Below, piece by piece: positions 34,531-42,689 of a stretch of 64,000 nt of DNA. The notes below the pieces were generated by a model. That model was given only the letters and a program-made list of their open reading frames with translations, had not been told where the DNA came from and made no database searches. This DNA is from Leucobacter luti (GTDB lineage Bacteria > Actinomycetota > Actinomycetes > Actinomycetales > Microbacteriaceae): the NCBI RefSeq assembly GCF_004217175.1, contig NZ_SHKI01000003.1:372697-436696 (forward strand), given 5' to 3'. Each line of letters opens with the position of its first letter. The stretch's first letter is position 1. Made by a program: the position numbers and the translations under genes.

Positions 34531-36276
34531 ATGACCCTGAGCACCACCGGGATCCCCACCGTTCGGCCGCCGCGCCGGTCGCCGTTCAACCTCGCCCGGC
34601 TTCCGAAGATCGCGCTCGCCCTCGCCGCGGCCGGGTTCTTCATTATTTTCTTCTTCTGGCCCCTGCTCGACGTCGTGCTGCGCAGCATCAGCGTCGACGG
34701 CGTCATGGACTGGGCAAACCCGCAGCTCACCTTCGCGAACTACCTGACGATCCTGCAGGACGAGTACCTGCACCTCGTCGAGTGGCGCACGATCGTGCTC
34801 GCCGTGAACTCGACGGTGCTCGCGCTGCTGCTCGGGTTCCCGGCCGCGTACTTCATCTCGCGGCTCTCGGCGAAAGCCGCGGGCGTCGTCCTGCTGCTCG
34901 TGCTCATCCCGTTCCAGGTCTCGATCGTGGTGCGCCTCTTCGCGGTCACGTCGATCCTCAGCCCCAACGGCCTGCTGAGCCAGGCGAGCCAGGCGCTGGG
35001 CGGCGAGAAGTTCTCGCTGCTCTACACCCAGGGCGGCACGCTGCTCGGCACCGTGATGTACCTGCTGCCGTACATGATCCTGATCCTCTACTCGGGCATG
35101 ACGAGCGTTGACCACAACGTGATCCTCGCCGCGCGCACGCTCGGCGCCTCCGGCGTGCAGATCTTCGTGCGGGTGTTCCTCCCGCTCGTGCGCACCTCGA
35201 TCCTCAGCGCCGTGCTGCTGTGCTTCATCCTCGCGCTCAGCTTCTTCATCGTCCCCGCGATCCTCGGCGGCCCGCAGGAGCAGACGGTCGCGGTGTACAT
35301 CCAGCAGCAGATCGATCTCTTCCAGTGGGGCGTCGCCTCGGCGCTCGGCGTGGTGCTGCTGCTCGCCACGCTCGTGCTCTACGTGGTGGTGATCCGGCTC
35401 GGCGGCGGCTTCCAGGCCCCCGGCATGAGCACGCAGGCGAAGGGCGTGAGCTCGGACCAGCGCTTCAGCTGGACCCCCGGAACCGTGGTGACCGGCGCGC
35501 TCACCCTCGTGGCGCTCCTCGTGTTGCTCGTCCCCGTGCTGATCGTGTTCCCCCTCTCGGTTGGCGAGACGCAGACCGTCGTGTTCCCCCCGCGCGGCTT
35601 CACCCTCGAGTGGTACGGGGAGGTGCTCACCACGACCACGTGGCTCGACCCCACCGCGCGCAGCCTCCTCATCGCCACGCTCACCGGCCTGCTGTCAACG
35701 AGCCTCGCGCTCTACCTCGCCCGCGTGGTGCAGACCGCGAAGTCGGCGCGCACGAAGGTGCTGATCTCGGGCCTCGCCTTCGCACCGCTCATCACCCCCG
35801 CGATTCTGCTCGCGATCGGGATCTACGCCGTCGAGCTGCGCCTCAACCTCGCCGGCACGATTCCGGGGCTCGTGTTCGCCCACACGCTCGTCGCGTTCCC
35901 GCTCGCGTTTGCGATGCTCAACACGGCCCTCTCGTCGCGCGGCCTCGACCTCGAGACGGCGGCCTGGACAATGGGCGCCTCCCGCACCTCCGCCTTCTGG
36001 AAGGTCACCGTGCGCGGCATGATCCCCGCGCTCCTCGGGGCGTTCGGGCTCGCGTTCGTCACATCCTGGGACGAGGTGGTGCTCGCGCTCTTCCTGCAGA
36101 CCGGGCCCGTGAAGACGCTCCCCGTGACGATCTACCAGTACCTCGAGAGCGGCATCGTCCCCACAGTTCCGGCGGTCGCAGCACTGCTCACGCTCGTCGT
36201 GGTCGCCATCATCATCATCCAACGCATCATGCAGTCGCGGAAATCGGCTGCCGCAGCCCGCGCCGACCAGAAATGA
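34531..36276 (+). CDS. PotB-PotC fused ABC permease
   Basis: Polyamine-type ABC permease of 581 residues, about twice the normal length. The first half (residues about 25-290) and second half (about 310-570) each contain a full binding-protein-dependent permease domain with an EAA-like loop: AARTLGASGVQIFVRVFLP in the first and TAAWTMGASRTSAFWKVTV in the second. PotB- and PotC-like subunits, normally separate genes, are thus one protein. ATG follows AAGGATCGAAG. Stop overlaps a start-like ATG, but the ATPase gene begins at 36285. Confidence 0.9.
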   Translation: MTLSTTGIPTVRPPRRSPFNLARLPKIALALAAAGFFIIFFFWPLLDVVLRSISVDGVMDWANPQLTFANYLTILQDEYLHLVEWRTIVLAVNSTVLALLLGFPAAYFISRLSAKAAGVVLLLVLIPFQVSIVVRLFAVTSILSPNGLLSQASQALGGEKFSLLYTQGGTLLGTVMYLLPYMILILYSGMTSVDHNVILAARTLGASGVQIFVRVFLPLVRTSILSAVLLCFILALSFFIVPAILGGPQEQTVAVYIQQQIDLFQWGVASALGVVLLLATLVLYVVVIRLGGGFQAPGMSTQAKGVSSDQRFSWTPGTVVTGALTLVALLVLLVPVLIVFPLSVGETQTVVFPPRGFTLEWYGEVLTTTTWLDPTARSLLIATLTGLLSTSLALYLARVVQTAKSARTKVLISGLAFAPLITPAILLAIGIYAVELRLNLAGTIPGLVFAHTLVAFPLAFAMLNTALSSRGLDLETAAWTMGASRTSAFWKVTVRGMIPALLGAFGLAFVTSWDEVVLALFLQTGPVKTLPVTIYQYLESGIVPTVPAVAALLTLVVVAIIIIQRIMQSRKSAAAARADQK

Positions 36277-36284
36277 GGATCGAC

Positions 36285-37403
<1,119 letters not shown>

Positions 37404-37427
37404 TTGCATCCAAGGAAGGACACGCAC

Positions 37428-38531
37428 ATGAAAATTCCCCAGGCACGCGCCGTCTCGTTCGGCGCGCTCACTCTCGCCGGAGCGCTGGCGCTCACCGGCT
37501 GCAGCGCCGCCGCCTCCGACTCCGGGTCGGACAGCGGGAGCGACTCCGCCGTCTCCGGCGAGGTGCTGTTCTACGACACGAGCGGCGGCGACGTGTGGGA
37601 GGGGCTGAACGACACCCTCTTCGCCGACTTCACCGAGGAGACCGGCGTCAAGGTGGTCGACGACTACAACGAGGCGTCCACGAAGTTCTTCGCCGCCGCG
37701 CAGAACGGCGCCGTCGACTGGAGCCTCGTGTTCCTCCCCTCGCTCAGCGATGCGCAGCAGGCGGCCGACAACGGCTACCTGGCCAAGATCGACACGAGCG
37801 TGGTGCCCGTCGACCAGCTCGCGGACGGCACCTACTCCGACACCGGCATCGAGGTCGGCACCTTCGGCATGGTCCTCGCGTGGAACTCAGACACGTACCC
37901 GGCCGACGCCGCCCCCAAGACCTGGGCCGACCTCTACGACACCGAGAAGTTCCCCGGCCAGCGCTGCTTCTTCAACAACCCGCAGTACGGCTGGACGCTC
38001 GAGTCGGCGCTGCTCGCCGACGGTGTCGCCGCCGACGACCTCTACCCGCTCGACACCGAGCGCGCGTTCGCCAAGCTCGACACCGTCAAGGACAGCGTCA
38101 CGTGGTGGTCGAGCGGCGCGCAGTCGATCGAGAGCTTCGAAAACGGCTCCTGCGATCTCGGCATCGTGTGGGCAAACCGCGCGTTCACCGCGAGCCAGAA
38201 CGGCTTCCCCCTCTCCGTGGGCTGGGACCAGGCCGGCTACGCGAACAGCGTCTGGGCGATCCCCGCTGACGCACCCAACCCGGCAGCGGCGCAGGCGCTG
38301 CTGAAGAGCGTCATCGAGAACACCGCCGGACAGATCGAGTTCGCTTCGCGCGTGCCCACGCCGATCCCCGCGGCGAGCACCGGCATCAGCGTGGGCGACT
38401 TCCCCGAGGACATTCAGCCGTTCCTCCCCGTGGGCGACAACATCGAGAACGCCATCGTGCTCGACGCCGCCTACTACAAGGAGAACAACGCTGAGCTGAC
38501 CGACCAGTTCAACCGCTGGGTCGCGAAGTAA
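37428..38531 (+). CDS. Extracellular solute-binding lipoprotein (PotD/FbpA class)
   Basis: Binding lipoprotein, 367 residues, with signal and lipobox LTGC. A Ser/Gly/Asp-rich linker follows the acylated Cys, then EVLFYDTSGGDVWEGL and the class segments GTFGMVLAWNSD and PKTWADLYDTEKFPG. GGAAGGA precedes the ATG with good spacing. The class binds polyamines, iron or organic acids. Co-localisation with uronate genes and the IclR operator argues for a sugar-acid ligand here. Confidence 0.9.
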   Translation: MKIPQARAVSFGALTLAGALALTGCSAAASDSGSDSGSDSAVSGEVLFYDTSGGDVWEGLNDTLFADFTEETGVKVVDDYNEASTKFFAAAQNGAVDWSLVFLPSLSDAQQAADNGYLAKIDTSVVPVDQLADGTYSDTGIEVGTFGMVLAWNSDTYPADAAPKTWADLYDTEKFPGQRCFFNNPQYGWTLESALLADGVAADDLYPLDTERAFAKLDTVKDSVTWWSSGAQSIESFENGSCDLGIVWANRAFTASQNGFPLSVGWDQAGYANSVWAIPADAPNPAAAQALLKSVIENTAGQIEFASRVPTPIPAASTGISVGDFPEDIQPFLPVGDNIENAIVLDAAYYKENNAELTDQFNRWVAK

Positions 38532-38543
38532 CGAACCGCGGGA

Positions 38544-38573
38544 GTGAGGGGCGAACCGTCCAGCGCCCCTCAC
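38544..38573 (+). terminator. Hairpin after the binding-protein gene
   Basis: Perfect arms GTGAGGGGC and GCCCCTCAC, 12-base loop, starting 13 bases after the stop codon. It may reduce expression of the two genes downstream relative to the binding protein, a common arrangement in transporter operons. Confidence 0.5.
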
Positions 38574-38611
38574 CCCCGCACCTGCACACCACACACCGAA
38601 AGGGACACCCC

Positions 38612-39583
38612 GTGAGAATTGTTTGCATCGATGGCGAGCCGCAGTACGCCGACATCGTTCGACGCGACGTCATCGAACCGCTGCGCGCGGCCGGCCACGA
38701 ACTCGACTGGTTCGAGGAGCGCTTCGCCGATGAGGAGGCGACGATCGCGCGCGCGCAGGGCTACGACGCCGTGTACATCATCGCCGACCAGGGCCCGCTT
38801 CCCCAGGACTTCCTCGCGGGCGTCCCCGGCCTCAAGCTCGTCAGCTTCGTCGGCACGGGAGCGCACCGCTTCGTCGACGTCGCGGAGGCCGAGCGCCTCG
38901 GCATCACCGTGACGAACGTCCCCGACTTCGCGAGCCGCAGCGTCGCAGAACACGCGATCGCGCTCATGTTCGCCGCCGCGCGCAGGATCCCCGAGGGCGA
39001 CCGGATCGTCCGCGCGGGCGAGTGGGCGAAGCACCAGGGCCTCAAGCTGCGCGGCCGCACGCTCGGCGTGGTGGGCACCGGGGCGATCGGCCGCGAGGTG
39101 ATCGAGATGGGGCACGCCCTCGGCATGAACGTCGTGTTCTGGAACCGCACGGAGCGGCCCGAGGTCGAGGCTGCCCTGCCCGGCCGACGCGTCACCCTCG
39201 AGGAGCTGTTCACCGAGAGCGACGTCGTGTCGCTCCACCTCACCCACACCCCCGAGACCGAGGGCCTCGTATCCGCGGAGCTCCTCGGCCGACTCAAGTC
39301 CTCCGCGGTGCTCGTCAACACCGCCCGCGACGAGATCCTCGACCGTGCCGCGCTCTTCGCGCTCCTCGCCGAAAACCGCATTTTCGGCGCCGCGCTCGAC
39401 GTCTTCGAGAGCGAGCCGCCCGAGCTGAGCAGCCTGCCGCTCGACCAGGAAAACCTGATCCTCACCCCGCACATCGGCTTCCACACGGACGAGGCAGACG
39501 AGGTTTTCGCGATCGCGGGCCGCAACATCATCGCGTTCGCGAACGGCACCCCCACCAACGTCGTGCGCAGCGCAGACCACTAA
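38612..39583 (+). CDS. D-2-hydroxyacid dehydrogenase (locus 2, copy 2)
   Basis: Third D-2-hydroxyacid dehydrogenase of the window, 323 residues, GTG start after AAAGGG. GVVGTGAIGREVIEMG is the cofactor loop; NTARDEILDR has the Arg, DVFESEPPE the Glu, and LTPHIGFHTDEA the His. It is more distant from the copies at 25450 and 32020 than those are from each other. It lies between the importer and KduI and so probably acts on an acid brought in by the same system. Confidence 0.88.
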   Translation: MRIVCIDGEPQYADIVRRDVIEPLRAAGHELDWFEERFADEEATIARAQGYDAVYIIADQGPLPQDFLAGVPGLKLVSFVGTGAHRFVDVAEAERLGITVTNVPDFASRSVAEHAIALMFAAARRIPEGDRIVRAGEWAKHQGLKLRGRTLGVVGTGAIGREVIEMGHALGMNVVFWNRTERPEVEAALPGRRVTLEELFTESDVVSLHLTHTPETEGLVSAELLGRLKSSAVLVNTARDEILDRAALFALLAENRIFGAALDVFESEPPELSSLPLDQENLILTPHIGFHTDEADEVFAIAGRNIIAFANGTPTNVVRSADH

Positions 39584-39610
39584 GCAGAAAGAACACCGTT
39601 GAAGAATTCT

Positions 39611-40435
39611 ATGGAAGTCCGCCACGCCACGAACCCGGACGAGCTCCGGCACATGAGCGACGAAGAGATCCGAGCGCGGTTCGTGATCAGCGATCTCTTC
39701 ACGCCCGGCCAGGTGGCCGCGGTCTACAGCCACGAGGACCGCATGGTGCTCGGCGGCGCCCAGCCCACCCCGGGCACCCCCCTCACGCTTGAGAACTACC
39801 CGGAGCTCCGCGCCGAGTTCTTCTGCCAGCGCCGCGAGCTGGCCGTGACCGCCCTCAACGGCACCGGCACGGTCGTGGTCGACGGCACCAGCTTCCAGCT
39901 GTCCGATAAGGACGCGCTCTACATTGGGCGCGGCGCGCGCGAAATCTCGTTCGAGGCGAGCATCGATGGGACCCGCTTCTTCCTGTCGTCGGCCGTGTCG
40001 GATCGCGACTACCCCACCACGCTGATCCCCGCGGCTGAGGCGCTGACCACCGAGACCGGCGAGCAGGAACACGCGAACCGCCGCATCGTGCGCAAGCACA
40101 TCCACGAGGACGGCGTGGCGAGCAGCCAGCTCGTGCTGGGGATCACCGCCCCCGAGCCCGGCAACGTGTGGAACAGTATGCCGCCGCACACGCACGATCG
40201 TCGCACCGAGGTGTACGTGTACTTCGACATCGACGAGCAGGAGCGCGTGTTCCACTTCATGGGGCTGCCCGGGCACACCCGCCACGTGGCGCTCAAGAAC
40301 GGCGACGTGGTGATCTCCCCGGCCTGGTCGATGCACTTCGGCGTGGGCACCACGAACTACTCGTTCCTGTGGGTCATGGCGGGCGAGAACCAGTCGTTCG
40401 CCGACATGGACCACATCGCGGTGCCGCAGATCTAA
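39611..40435 (+). CDS. kduI: 5-dehydro-4-deoxy-D-glucuronate isomerase
   Basis: KduI, 274 residues, cupin-type zinc isomerase. MEVRHATNPDELRHMSDEEIRARFVI aligns with the N terminus of the E. coli protein, which is why the ATG at 39611 is chosen over an in-frame TTG at 39599. Zinc ligands are visible in MPPHTHDRRTEVYVYF (HxH and Glu) and WSMHFGVGTTNYSF (His). It converts 5-dehydro-4-deoxyglucuronate to the diulosonate that KduD (31284) reduces. With kdgK and eda the pathway to central metabolism is complete. Confidence 0.95.
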   Translation: MEVRHATNPDELRHMSDEEIRARFVISDLFTPGQVAAVYSHEDRMVLGGAQPTPGTPLTLENYPELRAEFFCQRRELAVTALNGTGTVVVDGTSFQLSDKDALYIGRGAREISFEASIDGTRFFLSSAVSDRDYPTTLIPAAEALTTETGEQEHANRRIVRKHIHEDGVASSQLVLGITAPEPGNVWNSMPPHTHDRRTEVYVYFDIDEQERVFHFMGLPGHTRHVALKNGDVVISPAWSMHFGVGTTNYSFLWVMAGENQSFADMDHIAVPQI

Positions 40436-40442
40436 GCACCGA

Positions 40443-40490
40443 GACGACAGCGGGGGCGCGCCACACTCGTGGCGCGCCCCCGCTGTCGTC
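40443..40490. terminator. Strong bidirectional hairpin after kduI
   Basis: A perfect inverted repeat with 22-base arms and loop ACTC, from six bases after the kduI stop to 25 bases before the stop of the convergent YhgE gene. It serves both directions. Confidence 0.8.
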
Positions 40491-40514
40491 TGTGCCGCGG
40501 ACAGGCCCGGGGGC

Positions 40515-42689
40515 CTAGCGCTGGGCCGCCCGCTCCTTGCGCACCGCCAGCGCGGTGAGCACCAGGCCGGCCAGGCCCCAGAGCGTGAGCAGCACCGCGG
40601 CCCCGCCGGCGCCGGCCGCGCCGGTGGCGATCGCCTGGAAGCCGCCGAGGGCGGCACCGACCGGGCTGAGCTCGCCCACCGCGGCGAGCGGGCCGGGCAC
40701 CGTCGACACGATCCCCACCGCGAACGCGACCACGAGAAGCACGAACGCGATGAAGCGACCAAACCCGCCGAGCAGCGCGGAGAGCCCCTGCACGAGCAGC
40801 GTGAACGCGATGCCGGCGAGCAGCGCGAGCCCGAAGAAGCCGGCGCCCTGCGCGAAGTCGTAGCCGAGCGCGATGGGGAGCACGACGCCGGCGATCGCGC
40901 CCTGCGCGGCGCCGAGCCCGAGCGCCGGCAGCGCGCTGCGCAGCGTGATCTCGCCGACGCCGCGGGCGGCCTCGCGGGTGCGCCGCCACAGCGGGGCGAG
41001 CACGAGGAACGCGGCGAGCGCGCCGGCCCACAGCGCGATCCCGGCAAACAGCGGCACGCCGGACGCGTTGAACAGCTCGTCGCTGCCGCCCTCGGCCTTG
41101 ACCGGAGTCACGGCGGTCTCGGCGAGCTTGTCGCGCTCCGCCTCCGTATAGTTCGGGATCCCGCTCACGGCCTCGCCGAGGCCCTTCGCGAGCTCGGCCG
41201 CGCCCGCGGCCGACTGCTCCACCCCGTCCGCGAGCTGCGCGGCGCCGTCGGCAAGCTCCGGCGTGTTCGCCGCGAGCTCTGAGGTACCCGTGGCGAGGCC
41301 GGAGGCGCCTGTGGCAAGACCGGAGGCTCCCCCCGCCAATTCCGAAGCTCCGCCGGCAAGCCCGGCGGCACCGCCTGAGAGTTGCGCAGCCCCAACGGCG
41401 AGCCCTTCCGCACCCGCGGCGAGCTGAGTTCCAGCCCCGGCGAGCTGCTCGGCGGCGCCGGCAGCTTGTTCGGCGCCTGTCGCGGCGCTGCGCACCCCGC
41501 CGGCGAGCGCGACTCCGCTCAGCTTCAACTGTTCAATCTGGGAGCTCGGGTCCGAACTGGCTGCGCCTTGGAGTGTTCCAATGAGGAGGTCAAGGCCGGC
41601 AATGGCCTCCTGGGGATTCTCGACGGGGATCAGCTCCGCCTCGATCGCGCCACGCAGTTGCGTGAGCGGGTCGATCGCCGCGCCCGCTCCGCTCTGCAGG
41701 CCGGCGAGCGCCTCGTTCACGCCGCCCGTGTACGCTTCAACGCCCGTGGCGAGGCCCGCGAGGCCCGGATTCTCCGCTGTGCCGTTGCCCGTTGCGAGAG
41801 TTCGTGCGCCAATCGCGTACTCACTCAGCCCCGCCGAAAAGCCGGCGATGCCGGGGTTTTCCGCGGTGCCGTCTCCGGAAGCGAACAGTCGCGTTCCGTC
41901 GGCGAGTGCCCCGGCTCCGCCCGCGAGGTCGCCGGCGCCAGACGCCAGGGTTCCCGCCCCCGCGGCGAGCGACCCCGCGCCCGCGGCAAGCTCGCCAGCA
42001 CCGCTCGACAGCTGCTGCGTGCCGTCGGCAAGCTGCTGCGTGCCGTCAGCGAGCTGCGTCGCGCCCTCACCCAGCTGCGTGCCGCCGTCGGCGAGCTGCG
42101 TCGCGCCGTCCGCGGCAGATCCGATCCCCTTCGAGAGCTCGGTCATGCCCACGAACACGCCGCCAACGAACTGCTCACCCAGCTGCTGGTTGAGCAGCTG
42201 GGTGGCGGTCTGGGTCACGATGCCGGAGAGGGCGGTGTCGATGAGCCGGCCGCGGTCGCTCTCGGCGATGTCGATCGTCGCCTGCGTGGCGTCCTTCGGC
42301 TCGCCCGAGAGCGAGGTCGCGGCGGCCGAGAAGTCCTCTGGGATGGTCACGACGGTGGCGTAGCGGCCGTCGTCGAGTCCGGCGGCCGCGTCTTCCTCGT
42401 CGGTGAGCACCCACGTGAAGTTTGTCTCGGCGTCCGGGTCGTCTTTCGCCCCGGCCTCGCCGATGAGCTCACCCGCGAGCAGCCGGCCCAGCGGCACGAG
42501 CTGGCCGTCGACCTCAACCGCCTCGTCGTTGTTTACGACGGCGGCGGTGACGGTGTCGAGGCGCTCAGTCGGGTTCCAGAGGCCCCACAGGAGCACCCCG
42601 GCCACCGTGAGCGGCACGAGAATAAGCCCCAGAAGGGTGGTCCAGCGCACGGGCTTGCGGCCCGAGAGGCGGGTCAGTGCGGCGCTCAT
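40515..42689 (-). CDS. YhgE/Pip domain membrane protein with long heptad-repeat region
   Basis: Membrane protein of the YhgE/Pip (phage infection protein, ESX-accessory-like) family, 724 residues. One hydrophobic segment near the N terminus (TTLLGLILVPLTVAGVLLWGLW) is followed by an extracellular domain (VVNNDEAVEVDGQLVPLGR). Residues about 190-510 are dominated by seven-residue repeats of the type LADGTQQ/LAAGAGS, likely a long helical rod. The last 190 residues hold about five further membrane segments. Stop and start overlap with the MMPL gene (ATGA), and a TetR regulator diverges upstream. Family members export or anchor cell-surface material; the cargo is unknown. Confidence 0.88.
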   Translation of the reverse strand: MSAALTRLSGRKPVRWTTLLGLILVPLTVAGVLLWGLWNPTERLDTVTAAVVNNDEAVEVDGQLVPLGRLLAGELIGEAGAKDDPDAETNFTWVLTDEEDAAAGLDDGRYATVVTIPEDFSAAATSLSGEPKDATQATIDIAESDRGRLIDTALSGIVTQTATQLLNQQLGEQFVGGVFVGMTELSKGIGSAADGATQLADGGTQLGEGATQLADGTQQLADGTQQLSSGAGELAAGAGSLAAGAGTLASGAGDLAGGAGALADGTRLFASGDGTAENPGIAGFSAGLSEYAIGARTLATGNGTAENPGLAGLATGVEAYTGGVNEALAGLQSGAGAAIDPLTQLRGAIEAELIPVENPQEAIAGLDLLIGTLQGAASSDPSSQIEQLKLSGVALAGGVRSAATGAEQAAGAAEQLAGAGTQLAAGAEGLAVGAAQLSGGAAGLAGGASELAGGASGLATGASGLATGTSELAANTPELADGAAQLADGVEQSAAGAAELAKGLGEAVSGIPNYTEAERDKLAETAVTPVKAEGGSDELFNASGVPLFAGIALWAGALAAFLVLAPLWRRTREAARGVGEITLRSALPALGLGAAQGAIAGVVLPIALGYDFAQGAGFFGLALLAGIAFTLLVQGLSALLGGFGRFIAFVLLVVAFAVGIVSTVPGPLAAVGELSPVGAALGGFQAIATGAAGAGGAAVLLTLWGLAGLVLTALAVRKERAAQR

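Noticed and set aside
38570..41047. An 825-codon minus-strand open frame across kduI and the hydroxyacid dehydrogenase gene
   Set aside because: It opposes two well-recognised genes and part of the YhgE gene in another frame; no family features and no start signal.
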